A stretch of DNA of 64,000 bases, taken from NCBI RefSeq assembly GCF_022965805.1, contig NC_133106.1, positions 38,939,881 to 39,003,880 on the forward strand, read 5' to 3'. The stretch's first letter is position 1, and each line of letters begins with the position of its first letter. The position numbers were made by a program, and so were the translations under genes. The notes under the pieces are model-generated. The model saw only the letters and a list, made by a program, of their open reading frames with translations. It was not told the origin of the DNA and ran no database searches. Shown here in pieces: positions 1-18,500 of this stretch. This DNA is from Primulina eburnea (Eukaryota; Streptophyta; Magnoliopsida; Lamiales; Gesneriaceae).

Positions 1-99
1 GCTTGAAATAATCTTTACTCCATGTTAATAAAAGAGATTCATAAAAGACACTTTTAATTTTTCAAAATTTTACTCTAAAAATACCCTCGTCAAATTTAA
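1..99. other. Left flank, no gene seen
   Basis: AT-rich sequence with no coding signal. It ends in the TAA at 97-99 that is repeated at 6790-6792 and forms the left target-site duplication of the transposon beginning at 100. Confidence 0.6.
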
Positions 100-121
100 G
101 GGTCCGCTTGGTGTGTAGGAT
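100..121 (+). repeat. Left terminal inverted repeat of Harbinger element
   Basis: 22 bp, matching the inverted right end at 19 of 22 positions (differences at positions 3, 4 and 8). TAA lies immediately outside. The GGGTCCG/GGCCCCG start followed by TTGGT is typical of plant PIF/Harbinger termini. Confidence 0.9.
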
Positions 122-879
122 GTGATAATAGAATGATTAATAATTTGATTGATAAATGGTTGATATGATAGGATATATTATTTGGTAGATATATAATATC
201 ATGTGTGGTGTCAAATTTGTGAGATGGATAAAATACTGATTAATGCTTTGAGGACCAAAATACCCTTCACTTTTAATATTTAATTTATTTCGCTTATTAT
301 TCGCTTCCCCACATAAACAGGCTCTTACACGAGAAAGCGCACACCCAAGTAAACCCTCACTTTTCTTCGGAGTTGAAGATTGGAAGCTGAAGCCAGATCT
401 GTGAACGATCCGAAGCGAGTAGGCAACAAACACCTTGAGCATGTTTTTGTGAGTAAAAATTTCTTTTTTTACAGGTGAGATTCGATATTATTGTACAGAA
501 ATCGTTCGATCCAGAGGAGGAGGGCAACAGAGCTGTGTGAAAAAAATTAATTTCAAGTAATTTTCGAAGTAGTTGTTAGTTATTTTACATGTTTTTGTGC
601 TTCTTAACATTAGTTTCGTATCCTGTCTGGTTCTTGTCTGTGTCATTTTCCACTCATCGAAGTTGTAAGGGTCTAAATGCTATTACGAAAATATATAAAC
701 TCCAGTGTTTTGACGCCGAAATTTGACGTACTATGTTCTGAAATCCATTAATTTGTTCAAACATCGTTGACAACATAGGTGTACATAAACTTTATACTTG
801 AATACCTAATCCAACATAATTCGTTTTTATGAATCTTTGTACGAGGCTTTACAAAATTAGGTACTGATTTTTAGGTATC
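122..879. other. Subterminal region and probable 5' leader of the plus-strand ORF
   Basis: No ORF with recognisable content. A pyrimidine-rich stretch ending in ttttag at about 868-873, just before the ATG at 880, looks like a 3' splice site, so the leader of the plus-strand gene may be spliced. The minus-strand reading across 137-442 is low-complexity and not credible. Confidence 0.4.
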
Positions 880-1383
880 ATGGAAATGAAGATAGCACCA
901 CAGTGCGATTGTGGAAACGGAGAAATGATACTACGTAAAGCTGGGGATTACGCGACTCGTCCTGGACACTATTACTATATATGTCCAGCGGGTCTGCGAC
1001 ATCGTAAAAGTTTTTATTGGTACCTTGAGTACCATGGAAGAAATGTAACACCCAGCGACGAACAGTCGTATAAATCTGAAAACCACTCAACTAATTTTGA
1101 AGATCATTCATGTCATACTAGTACACCAATGTTTGGTAACAAGGAGTCAATGAACTCATCCTCCGGGCCATACGCTCGTGGGTCGAAGGAAGCTCAGCCA
1201 CATGCCAGGAACCAATATTATGAAAGGGAACGTGGGATGTCAAGTACAAGATATGAGTTACCGAATCATGGATTCAAGAGCACACCTTATTCACGTGATC
1301 ATGTTTGTTGTTGCTTTGGGTTCATGTGTGCGTTGATATGCCTTCTTATCCTTGTCATTATTATCCTTCTGTGCAGATTCTGA
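880..1383 (+). CDS. GRF-like zinc finger protein with C-terminal membrane anchor, carried by the transposon
   Basis: 167 aa. Residues 9-52 resemble the GRF zinc-finger fold: C9-x-C11-G, a central G29-H30 where the family has G-R, then YYYICP with C35, and H41 plus SFYW where the family usually has C and FFxW. One expected cysteine is therefore replaced, with H41 a possible ligand. The middle is polar and rich in Ser, Asn and Tyr. The last 25 residues (about 143-167) form a Cys- and Leu-rich hydrophobic helix at the extreme C-terminus, as in a tail-anchored protein. Plant host genome families of small GRF proteins (At4g04775-like) also end in a membrane helix, so this could be a captured host gene or an element-specific protein. 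The ATG at 880 follows a good 3' splice site. The neighbours are the SIM-containing ORF downstream and the transposase in convergent orientation. No function is known. Confidence 0.65.
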   Translation: MEMKIAPQCDCGNGEMILRKAGDYATRPGHYYYICPAGLRHRKSFYWYLEYHGRNVTPSDEQSYKSENHSTNFEDHSCHTSTPMFGNKESMNSSSGPYARGSKEAQPHARNQYYERERGMSSTRYELPNHGFKSTPYSRDHVCCCFGFMCALICLLILVIIILLCRF

Positions 1384-2122
1384 TACATTGCATTTTGTTG
1401 TATGTATTGTTCTCTTCAAATTGTTCTCTCCAATTTTATGACATGTACTTCCATAACTTTTGACTTATGACCCATATGTGTTGTGTAAAAGGTGTATGAA
1501 CACGTTTTATGTGTAGTTATTTATTTGCCTTTGTACAGTATTCTGAGTTAGTTATGAACAATTGTCTCATTTTTATCTACTCTTGAGTTTTTTGTTCGGC
1601 AAGATGATCAACTGTATTAGCTCAATCATCTATACAACCGAAGTCATTAGAGCATTGAAACATACAAATTAAAGCAGTGAACCTTACGAATGTTGACGGG
1701 TAAGTAAAGTTCTTGTAATTCTGATTTGACTGTTACTCAATTTGACATATTACTTCTTTTATTGCCACATGGTGTACATGCTCGCCATGTACTCAGATTT
1801 ATTCAGATTTGGCATTTATTATTTATGAGTTGTTTCACATATTATGACTGTTTACACTTGAGCACCACAAACCCCTTACTTATGAGGCGTCTAGCTGCAC
1901 ATAATAATTGCACATACACCTGTTTACACCTGATGAGTACCCAAAATAATTATGACAGTCGATGTTGACATACGGTAGGATTTGACAAGCATTCACTCTT
2001 TGGTTGGTAAACAATGGTTAATGTGGTTGTGGTACTTAAATAAGCACCATTCATGGTCCACACCACAAATATATGCTCGTTTTTTTTCTAAACTTTTGGC
2101 CATTCTGCAGAGCAAAACCACA

Positions 2123-2485
2123 ATGTCTGTCACCTACAAATCGTCTTCGGAAGTGAGTGTAACTAGCAAGTACAAAGTGGATGTGATTATCATCTCAGAT
2201 GATGAAGACGTGAATGAAGAAGGTGCAAATACTGCTGTGCGCGAGGAAGTCCAGCCGGTTTCAATCAAGCTTCCGAATCTACCAAAAGTAAGCACTAACA
2301 ACAAACTTCCCTGCAAGAAGTCAGCGGATGACTACTACAATACGAACATGCTACCTTACAAGTCATGCAACAAACGTTCCAACGAGCATCCAACTGGTCG
2401 TCCTTCCAAGAAAACCGTATGGCAACGTCAAACAGATGGATATGTGTTAATCAGCAGCTCGGATGACTCAGGGCCCTCGACATGA
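2123..2485 (+). CDS. Small acidic/basic protein with two SUMO-interaction-like motifs, carried by the transposon
   Basis: 120 aa from the ATG at 2123; the frame is open upstream to 1982, but cattctgcag just before 2111 looks like a 3' splice site and no upstream ATG is in frame. Two copies of a hydrophobic core followed by serine and acidic residues are visible, VDVIIISDDEDV near residues 19-30 and YVLISSSDDS near the C-terminus. Both fit the consensus of SUMO-interaction motifs (V/I-x-V/I-V/I next to S-D-D/E). The stretch between them is Lys- and Asn-rich. No catalytic domain is recognised. It may be a separate gene or a 3' exon of the gene starting at 880, although that ORF already ends in its own stop. 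The SIM reading is inference from motif shape only. Confidence 0.45.
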   Translation: MSVTYKSSSEVSVTSKYKVDVIIISDDEDVNEEGANTAVREEVQPVSIKLPNLPKVSTNNKLPCKKSADDYYNTNMLPYKSCNKRSNEHPTGRPSKKTVWQRQTDGYVLISSSDDSGPST

Positions 2486-3500
2486 AACGTCGTGCAAGTT
2501 GTGTTTGATGCATCCATATTTTGTCTGAAACGTAGGATCGCATGTGGTGTTTGCTTTGCGAGACGTATGTCGTTGTGTTTGTGTCAACTTTTGTTTTTGG
2601 ATGTTAAAGCATCACGTGGAGAAGGATGCCATTGTAAATGTGGTTGTCTCAGTAATGACAAACTGACTATTTGTGACTAAATCTTACAACTCCAATCTAT
2701 TCTTACGTTGCTTCCTACCATTTAAGTTTGTTTCTTTCTTATAGTGTTGTCCTATATTAATTTGACCGAAGAAGACATGTTTTGGTGCTTGTTTTATAAT
2801 TTTACGTCCACTTTGTTTAGAATTACAATTTGTTGCTTCGCTTGTCAATTTGGTAAAATGTATAATGTTCAAACCATGCAAAGTAACTGGAATGAATATG
2901 GACATAAAAATTATTTCACCATTGGCCCCAATTAAGATTCATATATCTCTTCTTAATTAAGTAGGTGTGAAAGATGCGTACTAAATAACCCGAAAAACAC
3001 ATCAAATGCTGTAAAATAAAGACACAAACATGTAAGATACAGGTGAAGTGTTATGACACGACCCACTGTGAAGCCCCTCTCGGCCAATTTTTCAGCAAAC
3101 CTTCCGAACACCCTCAAAGTGTGACAATGTAACCGTTGAACAAAAATGGCAGTCAAAGCTCTTACATTTTCTGCCTCAAACCACGAGTGTGATACCAAAT
3201 AGCAGCAGCAAATTCCTATATGAGCAAACGAAGTAGAGGAGACAAATAGCAGCAGCAAATTTACATACATAAACACCGGAACAATTGCCAACCGAAACAC
3301 CATTGATGGTACATAAAACCAGGAAATGTACGTACACCCGCAGAAATTCATACAACATAACACAGGTACTACAATATTGTGCCAAAATATTATACCTAGT
3401 ACATAATCATACGAAAGTGGTAACATCCACACACACAATACTTCGGTCCATTACCAAAACAACAAAACCATCAAGTTCATGTACAACATATAATGTTAGC
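2486..3500. other. Transposon interior, no supported gene
   Basis: Probable 3' untranslated regions of the two convergent gene sets. A 161-aa reading frame on the minus strand (2953-3438) is Cys-, Phe- and Val-rich with no domain or splice context and is not called. agcagcagcaaatt occurs twice within 60 bp, at about 3201-3214 and 3249-3262. Confidence 0.4.
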
Positions 3501-4377
3501 TTATGGGTGTAGTAGCCGTTTAATTAAACTGATCTTCCCTTCTTGGTTTAGCCGCAAGAACAAAGCTAGTTTGTTCGGGTTATCCACCAGCAGCTCCGCC
3601 ACACGCACTATCTCGTCTGAAGTTATTCCCGGAATGTTTCCTAAGGTGTCCAACACATGATCCATAGCATCATCCATTTTCGAGTCAGATGACATTTCTT
3701 TTATGAGGTTTGAAATTGTCTCCCTTGTGATGTCAGCTAAATTATTGATTGCAGCAACAATTTGGTTGTCAACCTAGTCTAATTGCTTGCGTTTCTTTGA
3801 CCTCAACTTTGCGACTCCTTTTGGGTTTGAATGGACAGTCTGAGCTACAGATATTGATTCACCATCTCCTTCCACAGGGCGGTAAAAGTCATCCAACCCA
3901 ATCTTTATAGTGTGGCCACCGCTTGTAACGCATGACTCGAGCAGTATTGTCGACCTGAAAAATCTTCGTTTTAACGAGGAATACATTGAATATAACAAAC
4001 TTCGAAATTTAACTAAAATTGATAACCTTGAGTATCGCATCCCATGCCTCGTTCGTAGCGTCTATCATGTTTTCTGTGTCATTCCAACCAATCCCACTTT
4101 TTGCTAGCATTGTTGTCAAACAACCATAATGTTTCTTCCAGACATGTATTTTCGAAGTTATATGGGGATGACCACGTAAATCTGAGTCTTTGAAAGCATT
4201 TTGAATTGCAGATTCCAATAAAGGTAAATAGCCATTACGGAAGCCGTTCTCAGTTTTATATCCTTTGCTTATTATATCTTTCAATGCCACAATTAAAACC
4301 TCTTCCTCAGGGGCTGTCCACGTACGGCGCAACTTATCTGCTTTTTTACCTTTCGAATTCACACTAGTGCTATCCAT
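3501..4377 (-). pseudogene. Myb/SANT-like ORF1 protein of the Harbinger element, disrupted
   Basis: Exon 1 (4377-4027) gives 117 residues with the plant Myb/SANT-like (L10-interacting MYB type) domain: RRTWTAPEEEVLIVALKDII, then GHPHITSKIHVWKKHY and the closing EAWDAIL. A 72-bp GT-AG intron leads to exon 2 at 3954, which continues the family motif VDNTARVMRYKRWPHYKDW. Directly after KDW the frame hits TGA, while the next recognisable part of the family protein is in another frame, so an indel has occurred. Further on, an in-frame TAG at 3774-3776 separates the Lys-rich segment from the C-terminal stretch 3695-3501. In this superfamily ORF1 binds DNA and helps bring the transposase to the element. 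At least two lesions make this copy non-functional unless it is spliced in an unusual way. Confidence 0.8.
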
Positions 4378-4613
4378 TCATTCGAATGTGTTTGCAATAT
4401 TAACCTGTTACAAAACAATGTCAGAAGTTAGAATGAGTTAGGCCAATGCCCTATTGAAAAAACGTACAACGAATTTGGGAATGTATTTGAAAATACCACA
4501 CGCAATCCAATACATATTTGTAAAAAACAAGGACCCTGACATAGATAAGTACTAGGTAAATACCAAACAGAATGAATTTTGCAATCCTAATACAATGACA
4601 TAAAACATTTGTC

Positions 4614-6043
4614 TTAGTTGTGGTACATCGACATTGCAAAGTTATCTCTCCACATATCCCATACATCGGAGGAATTAAAATCCTCAATGAAATAATTCTC
4701 AGTTAATGGCGTTGGGCTTAATGTCTCCTCTTCAATCTCATCGACAAGATTATCCGGCATTTGAGATCGGATGAAGTTGTGTAACAAAATGCAAGCCATT
4801 ATGATTCTGTTTTGAGTTTTTAGTGGGTAGAAAGAAGGACTTCGCAAAATAGCCCATCTTTTCTTAAGCAATCCGAAAGCTCTTTCTATCACATTCCTAG
4901 CTTTGCTGTGCCTCCAATTGAACAGTTCTTTATAATTTTGTGGAGCAGTTGTGCGATTGCCCCAAGCATCCCTATGGTATGGTACTCTTCGGTATGGAGT
5001 CAAGAATCCCTGGACATTCGCATATCCATTGTCGCACAAATAGTAACCACCTACCATCGAAGTCATACGGTTCGTTAATAAATTTGAATTTTAAAAAAGT
5101 ATGCGAAAGGTAACCTATAAAAGAGAATGGTGAACGAAAGGTAATATGATTGTATGAAACAATATTTTAACCTCTTTCAACTTTAAGTCCGTCATCACGT
5201 GATAATGCATCACGAAGAACTCGAGCATCCGCTGCCGATCCTTCCCACCCAGAAAGTGCATAAATGAAGTTCATATCTCGGTTGCACACTCCCAAAACAT
5301 TCACTGCTATGGTTCCTTTTCTTGTTCTGTACTTTCCCTTCTCTGAAATAGGCACATTCACATTTACATATGTACCATCCAAAGCACCAAGACAACCCTG
5401 CAAAATAAGTTAAAGAATCATGAAAAATATGTAACCTGATGTCTACTACAAGGTATTTTACGTATAACATTATAAAAACAATTTATAATAATCATTATTC
5501 AACAAATGTTCATCTTACCTTGAACCATTTCCACGTCTCGTCGCTACAAGTTTCATCGACAGGGGAAGGCTTCACAAGCATTATAGTATGTAGCTTCAGT
5601 ACTGACCCCAAGACTTCATGGAAATGTGTGCTGATTGTTTGACCACTTCGTACATAATCATGACCAATCACTCGGTTTTTCTTATGATGAGCCAAAATGG
5701 ACAAAAACATAGCCACCTTTTCTTCAATCCTAACATATCTAGAATGATCCAGCCCGCCGACATGAGTTAACAAGTAACAAAGTTGTGCAAAAGAATTTCT
5801 GTTCATCCTCAAATTAACCACACATTGAACATCTCCGGTATCAATAATTCTTCTTAAATGGTTAATTTGAGCATTCAATCTTCCAGTCATGTTGTACGAA
5901 GCTGCAGTTCTACGTTCTTCACGACGTCGTTCGGCGAGTAATCTCGTGCGATGTCGTGTTAAAAGACACACCATAAAAATTGTACGGATCATCAGTTGGT
6001 GTAGCAGCAGGAAAATTCTAATCTTATAACGTCTACGGTCCAT
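4614..6043 (-). CDS. HARBI1/PIF-type DDE transposase (DDE_Tnp_4)
   Basis: Three exons: 6043-5519, 5397-5172 and 5050-4614, joined by GT-AG introns of 121 bp each, giving an uninterrupted 395-aa protein, the usual length for plant PIF transposases. The N-terminal part holds the helix-turn-helix-like region ([30 protein letters not shown]). The catalytic triad is visible: D in [11 protein letters not shown] in [10 protein letters not shown], and E in [16 protein letters not shown]. Phases agree across both introns (0, then 1). It cuts and rejoins DNA at the element ends. Orientation is opposite to the two extra ORFs and the same as ORF1, the standard PIF arrangement. The start at 6043 is the first ATG of the long frame. 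It appears intact. Confidence 0.92.
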
Positions 6044-6767
6044 TTCGCACACTTACTTACCAAATACGAAAAAAGGTTAGATCAACCGAATGCATACGTA
6101 AACCAATCGGACAAATATTGTTAATCAACAGAAAATGTTGTACTAAATCATTACATTTAAACAACTGTTCAGCATGTTACCAAAAAAAATTATTTCAAAA
6201 ACAACGACCGAAGACAGAATGGCAACGACAAAACATGTATTGCTCAGAAAATTCCAATGACAAATCTGCAAATTGCTCACGCATAAACAGAGGTTGCTCA
6301 CAACCCATAAACCCCAAAACATAACATTAATCTTTGGTACAACAAATTCTTACCAGAAAGCAAAAACACGAAAAAAAAAAAGGATACGAAAAAATTGTCA
6401 AAGGCGTCATTTAACAGATCCAACATGAAGCTTACCTTCGATGAAGCCTCAAATTTCTTCAGATCTGTAACATAATTTAGGTTTCTGTACTCCCGTTTCG
6501 AACACGATGTTCTTCATCTTTGGTGAACCGACAGAGTCCTCGGGAGAAGATACGAGAATGACGTGAAGAAGAGAAATCTGCAAATTTGATTGGTAAAATG
6601 GGGGGTATTTAGGTCATTACACGTTTATGGTGTAGTAGGATAATTGGTATCCTTCTTTTATGGCTGGATTCATTCTCCTTCGGGAATAGTGAAAGGTGTC
6701 CATTAAACAATCAATCCCGAATTTAAAAAGGAAACCAAACAAAGTATTAGTAATTTATCCAACCTCA
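6044..6767. other. Transposon right subterminal region, transposase upstream sequence
   Basis: Contains the presumed promoter and leader of the transposase gene and an A-rich run at about 6371-6381. No supported ORF on either strand. Confidence 0.4.
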
Positions 6768-6789
6768 ATCCTACACACCAAACGGGGCC
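6768..6789 (-). repeat. Right terminal inverted repeat of Harbinger element
   Basis: Reads ATCCTACACACCAAACGG... on the plus strand and is the inverted counterpart of 100-121. TAA follows at 6790-6792. Confidence 0.9.
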
Positions 6790-6889
6790 TAAAAGATCTA
6801 TCGATCCTCGGAACTACATATTTAAAACTAGCATTATCTAAATTTTAAAAATAAAAAAAAATGGTGAAATTAAGCAATTGATTCTCTGA

Positions 6890-6898
6890 CTATAAATA
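6890..6898 (+). promoter_or_regulatory. Putative TATA box of the IRE-family kinase gene
   Basis: ctataaata in the sequence gactataaatag, about 325 bp upstream of the start codon at 7218, leaving a leader of roughly 290 bp. The transposon end lies only about 100 bp further upstream, so the element sits in the proximal promoter. Confidence 0.5.
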
Positions 6899-7217
6899 GA
6901 AAAATACTGTACACGCCAGAAATTCTTGCGCCAATAAAGATCGCAATTTTCTGTGTGTTCTTGTTGCGAATTAATGCGCTGAATCTTTGTTCCTTTCCCC
7001 ATTCCTGTTTGCCAGAAACAAGATTAGAGAGTGTGATTGCTGAAAGAAGAAGATTTCTGGATTTTATTTTTCATACTACAACTGACTTCCTCATAATACG
7101 TGTGTTCCTCTATTCCTTCTCCCTCCCGTGGAAATCTCTCGCCATATATTCAAATCTCTCCAATTCTGGAAATGTCTATCCATGTACTCCGCTCTCGGTT
7201 CAGATTGAGAGAGATTC

Positions 7218-15007
<7,790 letters not shown>

Positions 15008-16515
15008 CACGGGGATAAACCTAGCTTTAGCTTCTGCTGAACATGGAACCTGTCCGAGTATTGTTTATTGATAGCTACAAGGACGGTTAATGCCAGAATG
15101 AGTGAACTTGACGGCCAAGCCACTGACTTGTGTATTGACCATAGATTCCTAACATGCAGAATGGACTGTTGTGTCAAGAAAGGCGTGATTCTTGGATGTA
15201 AGAATGACACAGATATTTCATAGATTGAATACATTTTACTTTGAATTGAAAATTTCGTCTCATTTTTTCCTGTATATAATAGGCATCTGTTTATCTGGAC
15301 GGTGGATTATTTATGTTACTTCTGCACTTTAAATGTGGTTCAGATTATTTTAAAGATTACTCGATATCACTCTGTGTATTCCTTTGACTTTCCGGTTCAT
15401 TTGATGCGTGCACTTTCCGTCTACTCTCGATTTTAACAGCTTTTGATTTTAACAGTGTAAAGTGACGAAACTCTGCTGTGATTGGGTCTTTCCCATTTGT
15501 TTAGACTGTGTTTTCACGAGGGGGTCAAAATGTAACTTATCGTTAATACGATTCTGGCAATTGCCGATACCACATATTTTGGCGAGTTTATTTACTTAAA
15601 ATCGTTGTAAAATTTGTCAAAGATCTCACTATTATATATATATTTTTAGGATTATTATATGATATGATAACATAACAAGCTATCAAACAAACCAATAGAT
15701 CAATAAATGCTAAAATAACGTTTGCCATAATTAGAGATTTGATTACAAATTAATGACCATACGAAGTCTCCAGAGTGCCGAAATGTTTCTTTCTCATGAA
15801 TAATAAACAATGTCAATGTGCCGATCTTTGGGAGAATATAGTGTGAAGTCGGCTAAAGGAATACTATACATTCGTGGTCAAGCTAAGTTATATTGGTCAC
15901 ATTGGAAAGGGTTGTTTAGACAAACAGATTCCTACATTTGTCCTCAGTCATTTTCCAGAACTGGGAGTCTACCATTTTTCCGCTGGTCCCTAACAATCCT
16001 AACGGCTGCACAATCTCTTGATCAAACAGGATGTGGTATCCAGTGCAAGTGGTGCCAATTTTTCCCCCTTTTCTGGGATCCCCTGTTTCTGTTCACGAGA
16101 CAGCAGAAACATCTTACATTCCATTCCAAGAAAACAGAGTTACAATAATCTTCATTCAAAATTTCCTACTTTTATGTTGAACTGGACACATGTATGTTTG
16201 TGTTTTATTTTGGTGGGAACATTTATTCGGTTTTTTGCCGGAAAATTTGTAAAGGATCTTGATTCCCCTTTTCGTCCTTATGATTTAAAACGGGTGTTGA
16301 GGTCGAATCAAGGAAGATTGTTGACGATAATATAAAAACTCTTGATCAATTGAAGAGGCTAAGAAATGACCTGCGTGGTACTGGTACAGCATGCCTTGTG
16401 CATCGAATTTTGATACACTACAGAAACTGTAGCATTCCCACGTTTATTTTGCTTTTTAATCTGATTTGGTTTCTCTACTGACACTATCCTTTATAATCTT
16501 GCTTGGTGGCCTGTT
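15008..16515. other. Intergenic region, kinase 3' side and pseudogene upstream side
   Basis: No gene is supported. A plus-strand reading frame at 15810-16148 (112 aa) has no recognisable domain and no splice context. Short AT tracts occur near 15630-15650. The right part may be the former promoter and leader of the membrane-protein pseudogene. Confidence 0.4.
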
Positions 16516-16774
16516 ATGACACGGGACACGACAGCCCCGAGTTATTGGTTGAACTGGAGGTTTTTACTCTGTGCAACATGGATCCTAATTGCTATGGTGT
16601 GTCCTGCGCTTTTGATATGGAGATATGAAGGCAATAAAAATAAGAAAAATGGAACAAGTGGTGAGACACAAGAATCAGCTGGATGTTCATACGAGGGTGA
16701 AGCTTGGGGAACATGTTTGAAAACAATTCATCCCATTTGGCTTCTTGGTTACCGAATTGTTGCTTTCTGCTCAA

Positions 16775-17256
16775 TGTTAGGTGAGTGGGATCACCTTTGT
16801 CTTTATTATTAGAAGACAGCACATGGAATTGTCAACAATTGCAGCTTCAAATTTGGTTGCTGCTTGCATCTGCAGAAGAATAAATGCATTCCTTGTGTTA
16901 CGGGAAAACTCGCCTATAAATACGAGCATAATTCGTATTGAAAATCTATCCCAAAAAGCAATTCCAAAAGCTTTGTAAACAAGAGAAAACAAAAGAGTTG
17001 TGAGTATCTCTTGTGTGAGTTAGAGAAAATATTTTCTCCGTTATACTCGGGCTGAGAGTGTGAGATATTTAGTGTATCATTGTGTACACTTGTTGTAATA
17101 TTTCTCCTGTTATAAAAGATCAGCAGTAGCTCCGTGGACGTAGCTTATTTTTGGGTGAACAACGTAAATCTTGTGTTCTTGTTGATTATTTTATTCCGCA
17201 ATTTTTCGGCAATATTATCATCGTGATCGGCATCGCTTCGGGGTAATTCCCCAACA
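16775..17256 (+). repeat. Left LTR of the Copia element
   Basis: 482 bp, TG...CA ends. It contains a TATA-like ctataaata near 16913-16921, the likely LTR promoter. By hand alignment it differs from the right LTR at roughly a dozen substitutions and one 3-bp indel. Confidence 0.93.
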
Positions 17257-17258
17257 AC

Positions 17259-17270
17259 TGGTATCAGAGC
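17259..17270 (+). promoter_or_regulatory. Primer binding site (initiator tRNA-Met)
   Basis: TGGTATCAGAGC, two bases after the left LTR, is the standard plant Copia priming site complementary to the 3' end of initiator tRNA-Met. Confidence 0.95.
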
Positions 17271-17377
17271 CTTGTTGTGAAAATTTTTAAGAATTCTGAG
17301 TATGCTCTGTGGTTGCAGCTTTGTCTGATCTTCCACATCAGAAAAGATTTTTTAGATTTTTTGCTAAGGCTAGATAA

Positions 17378-18500
17378 GTGATGGCCGGAGATGATGGATC
17401 GGGACCGGGAATCAACAAGTTCGACGGAACAGATTTTTCGTTCTGGCGGTTACAGATAAGAGATTATCTGTACAGTAAGAAGCTGCATCAACCTCTATCA
17501 GGAAAGAAACCAGAAAAGATGGAGGATGATGATTGGGAGCTCCTTGACCGACAGGTTTTAGGTGTCATACGATTGACCCTAACAAAGAACGTGGCGTATA
17601 ACGTGGCGGAGGCACAAACCACAGAAGAAGATGATGTCCATTTTATCGGACATGTACGAGAAGCCATCAGCTAACAACAAAGTGCATCTCATGAAGAAGT
17701 TATTCAACTTGAAGATGGGAGAAGGTGCTTCGGTGGCAAAACACATCAATGAATTCAACACGATTGTTTCTCAACTAACATCGGTTGAAATTAATTTTGA
17801 TGATGAGATTCGTGCACTTATTCTTTTGGCGTCTTTACCAAATATTTGAGAACCAATGCGGGCAGCGGTTAGCAACTCTGTTGGAAAAAGAAATCTACAA
17901 TTCAATGATGTCAGGGATCAAATTCTTGCTGAAGAAGTTCGCAGGATGGATTCGACGAAGGAACATCATCGAGATCTGCTCTAAATCTCGAGAACAGAGG
18001 AAGGGGCAGGAGTAGCGAAAAGAATTCTAACCGATGGCGCGGTAGGTCCAAGTCAAGAAATGGAAAAGACAAAAGTAACTTTGAAAAGAATTTGAAGTGC
18101 TGGAGCTGTGGTGAGACTGGTCACCTGAAAAAGAACTGCAGATCAACAAAGAATAATGCCAATGCAGTCACTGAGGAAGTACATGATGCTCTGCTATTAT
18201 CCATGGAAAGCCCTGTTGATTCTTGGGTTATGGATTCGGGAGCTTCGTTTCATACCACTGGTGATCGCGATGTGTTTGACAATTACATCGCTGGCGATTA
18301 CGGAAAAGTTTTCATGGCTGATGGAAAACCCTTGGAAATTGTTGGTATGAGTGATGTACGGATGAAGATATCAAATGGATCTGTCTGGAAAATCAACAAA
18401 GTCAGGCATGTACCAAAATTGACACGCAATCTGATCTCGGTGGGACAGCTCGATGATGAAGGCCACAATGTCATCTTCGGTGATGGTTCCTACTACTGGA
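17378..18500 (+). pseudogene. Copia gag and protease remnant
   Basis: Starts with a gag-like N-terminus (GINKFDGTDFSFWRLQIRDY). The frame is lost after residue 98 and resumes in other frames around 17631 and 18092, so at least two frameshifts and a stop near 17850 interrupt it. A CCHC knuckle CWSCGETGHLKKNC is at 18095-18136 and the aspartic protease motif DSGAS at about 18233. The protease-side sequence ends abruptly near 18485-18500, where it meets RNase H sequence. Confidence 0.85.

Larger units (their letters stand above)
100..6789. mobile_element. PIF/Harbinger DNA transposon, full length
   Basis: A 6.69-kb element bounded by inverted ends: GGGTCCGCTTGGTGTGTAGG on the left and, read from the right end inward, GGCCCCGTTTGGTGTGTAGG. 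Both are flanked by TAA (97-99 and 6790-6792), the 3-bp duplication expected of the PIF/Harbinger superfamily. The minus strand encodes the two classical proteins, a Myb/SANT-like ORF1 (broken) and a HARBI1-type DDE transposase (looks intact). The plus strand carries two further small ORFs at 880-1383 and 2123-2485. The superfamily assignment rests on three independent signals: ends, duplication and transposase. Whether the element is still mobile cannot be told; the transposase appears usable, but ORF1, which is normally also required, is interrupted. Confidence 0.93.

Noticed and set aside
2953..3438. 161-aa minus-strand ORF in the transposon
   Set aside because: Cys/Phe/Val-rich with no domain, lies in the likely 3' untranslated region, and overlaps other chance frames.
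15810..16335. Two overlapping ORFs of 112 and 105 aa upstream of the membrane-protein pseudogene
   Set aside because: No similarity recognised, no splice sites linking them to the family, and composition like non-coding DNA.
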